Source: Siderastrea siderea
Taxonomy: Eukaryota; Cnidaria; Anthozoa; Scleractinia; Rhizangiidae
DNA: 64,000 bases
Reading direction: 5' to 3'
Assembly: GCA_964030785.1 (NCBI GenBank)
Contig: OZ034975.1
Location: 2,426,701 to 2,490,700 of the forward strand
A model generated the notes under the pieces. It ran no database searches, had not been told where the DNA came from, and saw nothing but the letters and a program-made list of their open reading frames with translations. This document shows positions 8,822 to 17,400 of this stretch, piece by piece. The stretch's first letter is position 1. Each line of letters begins with the position of its first letter. Made by a program: the position numbers and the translations under genes.

Positions 8822-10107
8822 ATGAGTTTCAGAACAAGTGATAATTTACAAAGATATGAATACGTTCGTTTCCATTTGGACAATGTCATTGAGCAACCTG
8901 CTAACAATCAATCACAGAAAAAGACGGGTTACAGATTCACAATCAACGATAGGTCGACTATGTTCGATTTTTTCAATGGGTTTTTCGAAGTGACAAAAGA
9001 GCTTCAAAAAAAGGCAGATGGTACTGGATATGCTCAAGCGGATCGCATCACCACGATAAACGGATCTTCTAGTTTGATCAAACATATGGTTATTAAAAGC
9101 TCGGGTAAAATAGTATACGAGAGTGATAATTTACATAGAATTACGAATGTTAAAAATTTACTCGAATATAGTGATGATTTTAGTAGATCCGTTGGAAAGA
9201 ATTCGTTCTGGTATCTTGATACTGATGGAACAACAGCAGATACTAATACAGGTTTCGAGGCCCGTCGTATTTTAACCCAGGCTCATCAGAATAACGGCGG
9301 CGGAGGAGCTAAATCGATTAACGAGATGATACCGTTGAACCGATACAGTTTTTTCCAAGAATTAGAAAAAAAATGTTGCCCCCAATGCAGCTCACATTTG
9401 AACTTACACTTAACGAAGACAGTGAAATGATTCACATGGCAAACGGCACAGACGCTGGTCGTGTTGTAGTAAAGAGATTGTATCTTTGGCTCCCTAGATT
9501 AATCCCAAAAGACAGCATGTATAGTAAATTCGTTTCAGAGTTTCTTAAGCCAACAACCTGGACATATATGCGAGATCTCTACAATCAGTCAGCAAATACC
9601 AGAGCTATTCAGAATATGTTTCAAATCAGTCCAGCTATCGACAACGTTAAACACGTTTTTATATATCTCCAGCGGACAGACGGACCAAATAATGATGAAT
9701 CCGAGAGAAGTCCGTATTTGTTTGACACTTTCAAGTTGAATGCTGCTGACGCTAATAGCTCTCTCTCGAGTTGTCGTTTAGAATATGGAAACAACACGTT
9801 CTATCCCGAACTAGAATACGATGCAGATTCTAAAATCAGGATATTCAATGATTTCATGAGTTATGCATTTCGTAAAAACGATTACAATTCTGGGACACAA
9901 CTTAATGTATCTAATTTTAGTAGTTTGTACGGATTAATATATTTCGATTTGACATATCAAAAAGAGGTAGTGACAAGAGATCCTAAACAGTTGATTCTCC
10001 ATTATCGTCTCAATGTAGCCCCGACAGCAAACGTCCGAGCTCATAGCATCGTATTTTACGAGAGTGAGGTTGTTGTTAAGACAGTTGGAAACGAATTGAT
10101 TAAATGA
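8822..10107 (+). pseudogene. Major capsid protein (double jelly roll), split by a -1 frameshift
   Basis: The first frame (8822 to about 9373, 184 residues) begins MSFRTSDNLQRYEYVRFHLD, and the second (9373-10107, 244 residues) ends KTVGNELIK. Together about 428 aa, they match Polinton MCPs, including F-E-L-T-L-N-E-D at the start of the second part and a final strand with Y-R-L-N-V. MCP trimers form the icosahedral shell. The frame changes by -1 at A8 (9366-9373), after which the first frame runs only 18 unrelated codons. The site reads A AAA AAA T in the zero frame, a possible slippery heptamer, but Polinton MCPs are normally one ORF, so a lost A or an assembly error is more likely. Confidence 0.9.
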
Positions 10108-10165
10108 ATAAGTTTTTTAACATCTATGAAAATTTAAATGAATATGTTTTTTAAAACAGAATTTA

Positions 10166-10180
10166 TCTAACATATATAAT
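10166..10180 (+). promoter_or_regulatory. Late-type promoter (TCTAA)
   Basis: TCTAACATATATAAT sits directly before the ATG at 10181. A nearby direct repeat AATGAATA-x-GTTTTTTAA occurs at about 10103 and 10138. Confidence 0.58.
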
Positions 10181-10561
10181 ATGACACAACTATACGAAAT
10201 CAAAGTTAGTTTATCACCAAACCAGAAAAAGAATCTTAGTAACGCGTATCATAAAAGAGAAACAATAGTTCTAAGGCTTACGAAGGACTCTCTATCTGGG
10301 AATGACACTCTGTATGTACCTCAGAATATAGTTAAGCGATTGGATAAAAATAGAAAATTGAAAAAGGGAATGGACATTAAACTTTCTAAAACAAACATTC
10401 GAAAGCAAGTTGGTGGATCTCTTCTGTCTACAGTTCTAACACTTGGAAGAACGTTTGGTCCAACTATTGCTAAGACAATTGGTTTGTCAGCTTTAGCTGG
10501 AGCAGCTAGTGAAGGAGCCTCTCAGATTGTTAAGAAGATATCCGGAAAAGGTGAAAGGTGA
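10181..10561 (+). CDS. Small virion precursor with hydrophobic tail (126 aa)
   Basis: The N-terminal 80 residues are basic and beta-rich (IKVSLSPNQKKNLSNAYHKR, LRLTKDSLSGNDTL). They are followed by QVGG and a hydrophobic glycine/alanine-rich segment (about 84-112), then a tail with ISGKG-ER that fits the (I/L/M)-x-G-x|G cleavage consensus. Related proteins of this type sit next to the protease in many Polintons; I know no function. The stop overlaps the next ORF as GTGA. Confidence 0.72.
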   Translation: MTQLYEIKVSLSPNQKKNLSNAYHKRETIVLRLTKDSLSGNDTLYVPQNIVKRLDKNRKLKKGMDIKLSKTNIRKQVGGSLLSTVLTLGRTFGPTIAKTIGLSALAGAASEGASQIVKKISGKGER

Positions 10562-11010
10562 ATAAAATCGATCAGTTGATAACATATAAACATCTTTTAA
10601 CAACCAAACAAAAGAAGGATATATTAAATGCTCTACAAACCGGTTCTGGTGTTCATATAAAACCAACAAAAGTACAAACGGGTGGGTTCTTAGGTACTCT
10701 TCTTGCATCAATTGGAGTCCCTTTAGCTATTGAGGCAATAAAGAAGATGACTGGTAAAGGTGCCCCTCAGATGGGACAACCGAAACAAAGACCACCCAGA
10801 TCTATACCAAAACCAATCAATGATAATCAGGATGGTGGTTTGTTAATCCCAACTTATAGAACACCGCCTTTTTATGGAAATTGGCCGAACGGTACAATCG
10901 GTATGGGGACTAAAAAAAAAACAAAAAAAAACAAAAAAAAAGGAGAGGGTCTTCTACTAGGGAAAAATTCACCCTTCAAAAACGTCCCACTGTTAAACAT
11001 TCTGTTGTAA
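10558..11010 (+). CDS. Virion precursor protein (150 codons), start codon GTG
   Basis: Begins (M/V)NKIDQLITYKHLLTTKQKK and has QTGSG, QTGGF and a hydrophobic helix, then the adenain-type site MTGKG, a proline-rich part with QDGG, a lysine-rich run and a C-terminus GLLLGKNSPFKNVPLL. The first codon is GTG. No in-frame ATG exists upstream before the stop at 10552-10554, and the first internal ATG would remove the N-terminal half. An ATGA overlap with the previous stop may have mutated to GTGA. The lysine run is encoded by A10, A9 and A9 tracts (10912-10941). Confidence 0.68.
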   Translation: MNKIDQLITYKHLLTTKQKKDILNALQTGSGVHIKPTKVQTGGFLGTLLASIGVPLAIEAIKKMTGKGAPQMGQPKQRPPRSIPKPINDNQDGGLLIPTYRTPPFYGNWPNGTIGMGTKKKTKKNKKKGEGLLLGKNSPFKNVPLLNILL

Positions 11011-11036
11011 AACCAAAATTTCATCAAAATATTCCT

Positions 11037-11468
11037 TTGTCAAATTATGATTTAATAAAATGGTGTAAATATCTGAATATCCCAATTAATGATGTATTGT
11101 CAAGAGATGAAAATATTCCTCACGATCATATACAGGCTCTATTCATTTACAATCTTGAACCATCATATATGAGCGGTAGCCATTGGGTATCCACGTATGT
11201 GAAAGATAACGTCGTCAATTACTTTGATTCATTTGGTTTGCCTCCCTTCCAAGAAATGGTCAATCATGCGAGAAAAAAGAATTTAACATTGCTTCATCAG
11301 AACAATCAAATACAAAATTTACTGACGACAACATGCGGTTACTTCTGTTTGTACTTTTTGAATGAGATGAATAAGGGCAAATCATATTTTGATCTGTTGG
11401 AAGTTTTCGACATATTTAACACGGTTAAAAATGAGAAATTCTTAGAACAGTATTTTAAAAATATCTAA
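11037..11468 (+). CDS. Adenain-like (Ulp1-fold) cysteine protease
   Basis: Catalytic residues are in the usual order: His in SGSHWV (codon 11181), Asp in YFDSFG (11226), Gln in NQIQN and Cys in TTCGYFCLYF (11334). These proteases cleave capsid precursors after assembly; candidate sites of the right consensus lie in at least five neighbouring ORFs. No ATG precedes the domain. The first listed codon is TTG, the frame is open back to 10914 (after a TAA at 10911), and the homologous-looking N-terminus ends PLSNYDLIKWC. The frame is -1 relative to the upstream ORF, so translation would need a non-AUG start, frameshifting at the A tracts, or splicing. Confidence 0.88.
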   Translation: MSNYDLIKWCKYLNIPINDVLSRDENIPHDHIQALFIYNLEPSYMSGSHWVSTYVKDNVVNYFDSFGLPPFQEMVNHARKKNLTLLHQNNQIQNLLTTTCGYFCLYFLNEMNKGKSYFDLLEVFDIFNTVKNEKFLEQYFKNI

Positions 11469-11479
11469 CTCATATATAT
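11464..11479 (+). promoter_or_regulatory. Late-type promoter overlapping the protease stop
   Basis: TCTAACTCATATATAT sits directly before the ATG at 11480; its TAA is the stop codon of the protease. Confidence 0.57.
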
Positions 11480-12342
11480 ATGAGATCATTTTGCGTGAAA
11501 CAAAAATGGGTCACAGAATGTGTACCCGGGAGTGAACGATATGAAAAGGCTAAAAATGGGAGGCTTATGCTTAAATGCAAATGCTCTGAATGTGGAATCA
11601 CTAAGACGAAATTCGTTAAACAGGCGGGAAACGGGTTGGCCCGTCGAAAGGGGCGGGCATATTAGATACAGTAGCATCAACTGGTACTGATTTATTGATT
11701 CACCACGGTATTCCTTGGCTTGGAAAAAAGGCAGTTGAAATGGGAAGATATTATGGATCAGAAGCCTTGAGAAACCCAAAACTGCAGAAAAAGGCTATCG
11801 ATTATGCTCTGGATAAGTTGAATCCAATGATTGAAAATGTCGGAAGTCAAGCTCTTGATCAATTATCTACTAAAATCAGACCGAATAGAAAGTATAAAAC
11901 TGACAGAAAGGATTTGGATGGTGCTGGTGTTGATATACATAAAGCCATTGGAAGGCTACCTAAACCAAAGGGAGGATGGACTTTACCTGGTCATAAATAC
12001 ACTGGGCCTTACAACGATCTTGAAAACCAAGTAAAATATAATCCAGTTACTGGTGAGATATTGGAAATCTATGACCAACCGACCGGTAAAACGGATGCAA
12101 TAGCAATGCAACACGATGTCGATTATTCGGTTTGCAAGGATGACAAAAAATGCAAGAATAAAGCTGATAAAAAAATGGTTAAGGCACTAGACAGTGTGCC
12201 TTACAATGAAAGACAATGGGGACATTGGCTGGCTAGAAATATGATTAACACGAAGCAGAAACTAGGTCTCGGTGTAAAACAAAGGAAGACAAAAAACGGG
12301 AAAGGCCGTCGAGTGAAGAAAAAAACTGGCAAGAAAAATTAG
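11480..12342 (+). pseudogene. Zinc-ribbon plus parvovirus-like phospholipase A2 virion protein, frameshifted
   Basis: The N-terminal part (11480-11665) has a Cys-rich head (C5, then KCKCSECG) and ends QAGNG. The second part is open from 11620 to 12342 in the -1 frame and has no usable ATG. It contains the cleavage consensus LDGAG (codon 11914), then a PLA2 domain with the Ca-loop motif YTGPYND (from 11998) and the catalytic HDVDY (His codon 12112), and a basic tail. Phospholipases of this class help parvovirus capsids leave endosomes. I infer one ancestral gene of about 280 codons that lost one base in the G-rich stretch between 11620 and 11665. The LDGAG site would release the PLA2 domain. 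Confidence 0.8.
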
Positions 12343-13260
12343 CTGATGAGCTTCATAAGCCCATAAAGCGTAACTTTACTCGACGGCGTGTTATTGTAAA
12401 TCATATTGACGAAATATGGTGCTCTGATCTTGTTGAGATGCAACAGTTCAGTCGATGGAACGCTGGCTACAGATATCTTCTTATGGTTTTAGATGTGTTC
12501 TCTAAATATGGTTGGATTGTCCCTTTAAAAGATAAAAAGGGTGAAACTGTTGCTGAAGCATTGAAAACAATCCTTAAAGAAGGCAGAAAACCGGAATATT
12601 TATGGACAGACAAAGGCAAAGAGTATTACAACAAACATGTTAAGGAACTACTTGATAAGAATAAAATAACCTTGTACTCAACTGAGAATGAGGAAAAGTC
12701 GTCAGTTTGTGAAAGATGGAACAGAACAATTAAAACCAAGATGTGGAAGCAGTTTACTGTTCAAGGTAATACACAGTATTTAGACATGCTACCCAAATTA
12801 GTGAAACAGTATAACAACACTAAACATAGCTCTATCAAAATGACGCCAACAGAAGCCAGTAAAAAGAAGAATAAAGGGACTGTTTACTTTAATCTGTATG
12901 GTAATTTGGAGCAAGTATCATCTAAACCGAAATTCAAAAATGGTGATAAGGTTAGAATAAGTAAATATAAACGGAATGTGTTTGATAAGGGCTATACACC
13001 AAATTGGTCTGAAAAAAATTTTTACAGTTGATGAAATCCAATATACGAATCCAATAACTTACAAACTAAAGGATCTCAGAGGTGAAGACATTCAAGGGAG
13101 TTTTTATGAACCTGAATTATTAAAAGCAAAACAAGAGGTATTCAGAATTGATAAAGTCATTCGGAGGGATTATAAGAAGAAAATGGCTTTGGTTAAGTGG
13201 AAGGGATATAGTGATTACTTCAACAGTTGGATTCCAATGAAGGACTTAAAGGATATATAA
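12327..13260 (+). pseudogene. RVE-type integrase with C-terminal chromodomain, broken
   Basis: A retroviral-type DDE integrase. The first Asp is in EIWCSDLVEM (codon 12426), the second in WTDKGKEY (12609) and the Glu in CERWNRT (12711, 33 residues between). It joins the excised element to target DNA. The only early ATG (12438) lies after the first catalytic Asp. Homology-like sequence (EKLADELHKPIKR) extends back to at least 12330 in a frame open from 12249 that overlaps the PLA2 ORF. A +1 shift in the A7/T5 run at 13012-13023 separates the catalytic core from the C-terminal part (to 13260), which carries a chromodomain (LVKWKGYSDYFNSW) and may read histone methylation to choose targets. Confidence 0.88.
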
Positions 13261-13381
13261 ATGTTTTAAAGAGAATTATCTAATATATATTATATCAATC
13301 GATACAGTATATACTGTTTATTTGCTTTTTGTAGCCAAAAATATAATTGTTTCTGGCTATATAAATATATAACCTTATTAT
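13261..13381 (+). promoter_or_regulatory. AT-rich intergenic region with TCTAA and a second palindrome
   Basis: TCTAATATATATTATATC lies at 13279 but is about 100 bp from the next ATG. ACAGTATATACTGT (about 13305) is a perfect palindrome resembling the early ATACTATAGTAT element. Confidence 0.4.
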
Positions 13382-13678
13382 ATGAATACCGTAACTGGTA
13401 ATGATTTCCAATTATTGAGGCAAAGAGCTAGAGACATACATGGTGCTAAGAACCTTGAATACTCCAACAGAAAAAACAAAAAATATATGGTTACTCTTAA
13501 AAATGGTGATAAGATACATTTTGGGGATAGTAGGTATGAAGATTTTTTACAGCACCAAGATTGGAATAGACGTTTACGATATCGTAAAAGAGCCTCTATG
13601 ATAAAGAATAAAGATGGTAAATTGACATATAAGGATCCTAAATACGCTAATTACTGGAGCTACCATCTTTTATGGTGA
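13382..13678 (+). CDS. DUF5754-like small protein (98 aa)
   Basis: The core MVTLKNGDKIHFGDSRYEDF, followed by a basic R-x-R-x-R-K-R segment and a C-terminal YWSYHLLW, matches a small family of unknown function found in NCLDVs and some Polintons (DUF5754-like: K-I-x-FG-x-x-x-Y-x-D, ending F/Y-W-S-x-x-LLW). No enzymatic motif is seen. It is preceded by an AT-rich leader. Confidence 0.7.
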   Translation: MNTVTGNDFQLLRQRARDIHGAKNLEYSNRKNKKYMVTLKNGDKIHFGDSRYEDFLQHQDWNRRLRYRKRASMIKNKDGKLTYKDPKYANYWSYHLLW

Positions 13679-13734
13679 ATAGGTTTAAACACACAAGTCA
13701 AAGATATTTAAGAATAAATATATAGTATGTATAT

Positions 13735-13953
13735 ATGGAGAATCAAAATGTTAAGAGAGGTCCTGGAAGACCAAAAAAGTATTCAACTGAAGAGGATAAG
13801 AAGGAGGCTGTAAAACAACAAAAATCGAAGTACATGCTAAAAAAGGAATGGTATTGTGACGTTTGTAAAAATGGACTAAATTATACTCTTGCTGGTAAAT
13901 GGTGTCATTTGAACACAAAAAAGCACAAGAAAAACGCTAATGCAAATAATTAA
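13735..13953 (+). CDS. AT-hook and zinc-finger protein (72 aa)
   Basis: KRGPGRPKKY at residues 7-16 is a canonical AT-hook (G-R-P core). WYCDVCKNG at about 39-47 followed by CHLNTKKHKKN provides a C2H2-like finger. A small DNA-binding protein, probably regulatory or DNA-packaging. It is preceded by a TATAGTATGTATAT box. Confidence 0.68.
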   Translation: MENQNVKRGPGRPKKYSTEEDKKEAVKQQKSKYMLKKEWYCDVCKNGLNYTLAGKWCHLNTKKHKKNANANN

Positions 13954-13970
13954 CATAATGTATATAGTTC

Positions 13971-14066
13971 AAAGGATCTATTAATTGGATCATTTGAATT
14001 CTTGACTGTGTTTGAACGCAGATTGAAAACACTTAAAATAATATCAATACTATAGTATATAGAATG
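13971..14066 (+). repeat. Promoter cassette, copy 1
   Basis: About 96 bp are repeated at 14329-14425 with a few changes. Both copies run from AAAGGATC(T/C)ATTAATTGG through to ATACTATAGTAT and the ATG 5 bp later, so the small ORF at 14064 and PolB share the same promoter. Confidence 0.75.
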
Positions 14067-14306
14067 GAATTAAATGAGAAAATGTTGAAAATCAATAGAT
14101 TAGAACAAAAAATAGATAAGAGGTATAACCTAATTATTTGTAAATTTTATAAATACTGTGATTTACCAGCGACACATCTACTAATTACTGGTGAGTTTCC
14201 TAACTATGTAGAGACTATGATATGTGATAAATGTTCAGATTATATAGACAATTTAAACTGCTACCAACTTGATATTATGGGATTTGTTGACCTCTATAAG
14301 TTATAA
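14064..14306 (+). CDS. Small Cys-rich protein (80 aa, unknown)
   Basis: Contains C-x6-C (CKFYKYCDLPATHL) and ICDKCSDY, a possible zinc site, between helical stretches. I do not recognise it. It shares the duplicated 96-bp promoter cassette with PolB, suggesting co-expression with replication proteins. Confidence 0.6.
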   Translation: MELNEKMLKINRLEQKIDKRYNLIICKFYKYCDLPATHLLITGEFPNYVETMICDKCSDYIDNLNCYQLDIMGFVDLYKL

Positions 14307-14328
14307 GTTACAATTACAGTTACAGTTT

Positions 14329-14425
14329 AAAGGATCCATTAATTGGATCATTTGAATTCTTGACTTTGTTTGAACGCAGATTAAAACTACTTAAATATAA
14401 TATCAATACTATAGTATATAGAATG
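14329..14425 (+). repeat. Promoter cassette, copy 2 (PolB promoter)
   Basis: A duplicate of 13971-14066. The palindrome ATACTATAGTAT is at 14406-14417, 5 bp before the PolB ATG at 14423, the same spacing as in copy 1. Confidence 0.75.
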
Positions 14426-17400
14426 GGAAAATCTAACCTTATTAATATGAATAAGAGAGATCTTAAGAAACTCAGTAAATCAGAACTCATCAGATTGCTT
14501 CTGAAACTAGATAAGAAGAAGCCCAAAATCATAGTGGTTGACGATACCAAGCCAGTTCCAGCACCAAGAACATACAAACCAAGGAGACCAATACCAACAC
14601 CTCGCAAGAGTGTCAAACAGATGGCTAAAGAATATGAAGAAAACATCATTCTTCCACCAATAGAGTTTATGGATGATTACAAACCAGTTCCAGCACCAAG
14701 AACTAAACAACATGCAGTTAAAAAACCGGTTCCAGCACCAAGAACCAAAATAGAACAAACAGACAAAGCTTTAAAAGGTTACACTAAGTCTTATGAAATC
14801 AGCATCAAAAACAATAAAGACCCCTTAGCCCAAATGCAAAACACGAGAAAGGCTATAGAACATCGTGTAATAACTTTGTTGAATGAAATGAAAGGCTTGA
14901 AATACGTTGAAACATTGAAAGTCACTTTCGAAAAAAATTCAGCTGATGAAATAGTTGAAAAGTTAGCATATTTCAATAGTACATCTCAAACAATAATCAA
15001 CCAAATGGAAATCGCTGATTCATTAAAATCATCAAAACAACAGATACTGAATAAGATAGCTCAATGGATATCAGAAGGATCTGGTTGGACAATTAAATCA
15101 GTTGATAGTCATTACCTCAACATAGTGAAATACAAGCCCTTGAAAGGATCGTCTTATATCCAACTGCCTTACGAACTGCGAAACAGCGCTAAAGGCTTAA
15201 TAAACATGAAAAATGAGGATAATGAATGTTTCAGATGGTGCCACATAAGACATTTAAACCCACAAGAAAAATATCCTCAAAGAATAAAAAAGACAGACAA
15301 ACAATACGTTGAAAAGTTAGATTATTCAAACATTGATTTTCCAGTTAATGTCAAACATTACAACAAAATTGAGAAGCAAAACAGTATCAATATAAACGTA
15401 TTCGGATATGAAAACAAAGAGCCATATCCCATCTATGTTTCCAAAGAAAAGTATGAAGATCATATGGAACTACTTCTGGTAACGAAAGATGAAAACAAGC
15501 ATTACGTGCTAATAAAAGATTTCAACAGATTTATGTATAACCAAACAAAACACAAAGAAAGAAAACACTTTTGTATGTACTGTCTTCAATGTTTCAGTTC
15601 AGAACAAATACTAATAAATCACAAAGAAAACTGTATTCAAGTGAACGGTCAGCAAGCGATAAATATGCCAAATGTTGAAAATAACACACTAAAATTCAAT
15701 AATTTTCATAAGCAGCAACCTGTGCCATTTGTTATCTATGCTGATTTTGAGGCTATAACTGAAAAGGTACAAGGATGTCAACCTAACAGTAATAAATCAT
15801 ATACTGAAGCCTATCAAAAACACACAGACTGTGGTTATGGGTATAAGGTCATTTGTTGTTATGATGATAAGCATACAAAACTAATACAAATATATAGAGG
15901 CGAAAAGGCTGTGTACAAATTCATGGAAAATATGTTAGAAGAAGTAAAATACTGTAAAAAAGTAATGAAAACATTTTTTAACAAACCATTGAAAATGACG
16001 AAAGAGGATGAAGAGGAATTTGAAAAAGCAAAAGAATGTCACATCTGCGATAAAAAATATACTGAAAAAGACATTCGAGTCAGAGATCATTGCCATATTA
16101 CTGGCAAATACAGAGGCTCAGCACATCAAGACTGTAATCTGAAACTTAGAATAAATCCAGAAGAAATTAAAATTCCTGTTATATTCCATAATCTAAGAGG
16201 TTATGACAGTCATTTTATAATGCAAGAGATTGGAGCTATTGTTAAGAAACATGCATACAAAAATAAGAAAGGAGAGGAGAAACAAATGAATATCAATGCC
16301 ATACCGAACAATATGGAAAAATATATGGCTTTCATGCTTGGTAATCATCTTACCTTCATTGATAGTTTCCAGTTTATGAGCTCAAGTTTGGATAAATTAG
16401 TCAGTAATTTGCCGGCAGAAGCTTTTAAATATACAAGCAAAAAATTCAAAAAAGAAAAATTCGAATTGATGAGGAAAAAAGGTATTTATCCGTACGATTT
16501 CATGGACAGTTTTGAAAAATTTGATAAAACAGAATTGCCAACGAAAGAAGAATTTTACAGCATATTGAATAATGAGCACATAACAAATGAGGATTATAGC
16601 CATGCTCAAAAAGTGTGGAATACATTTCAATTACAAACGATGGGTGAATACCACAATCTATATCTTAAGTCTGATATTCTTCTATTAGCTGACGTGTTTG
16701 AAAACTTCCGTAAAACCTGTCTTCAGTATTATAAACTTGATCCCTGTCACTACTTTACATCTCCAGGATTATCTTGGGATGCTATGTTGAAGATGACTAA
16801 TATCAAATTGGAACTAATGACAGACATAGACATGTTTCAATTCATTGAAAAAGGTATGCGTGGTGGTATATCTTATATAGCCAATCGATATGGTAAAGCA
16901 AACAACAAGTACATGAAAGAATATGATGAGAAGGCGCCCTCAAAGTATATTATGTACCTTGATGCTAATAATTTATACGGTTGGGCTATGAGTCAATATC
17001 TCCCCACTGGTGGTTTCAAATGGATGACAGAAAAGCAGATTAATAAAATCAATTTAGCTCAGTATAATGAAGACAGTAATAAAGGATTGATACTAGAAGT
17101 TGATCTAGAATACCCCAAAGAGTTGCATGACCTTCATAACGACTACCCTCTAGGACCGGAAAAGGTTAAAGTAACTGATGATATGTTGTCTGGATATTGT
17201 AAGAACATACAGAAAAAGTTCAACATATCGACAGGACTGGTGCATAAACTGATCCCTACTTTATATGACAAAGGAAAATATGTTCTACACTATAGAAATC
17301 TACAGTTGTATCTTCATCTTGGATTGAAAGTAAAGAAAGTGCACAGAGTATTAGAATTCAATCAGTCACCATGGCTTAAACAATACATTGACTTCAATAC

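Noticed and set aside
9373..10107. An independent gene starting with ATG at 9373
   Set aside because: The content is the C-terminal half of the MCP; the ATG is fortuitous at the frame break.
14507..14758. Antisense ORF with repeated CWYWSPW-like motifs
   Set aside because: It is the complement of the PVPAPR repeats in PolB.
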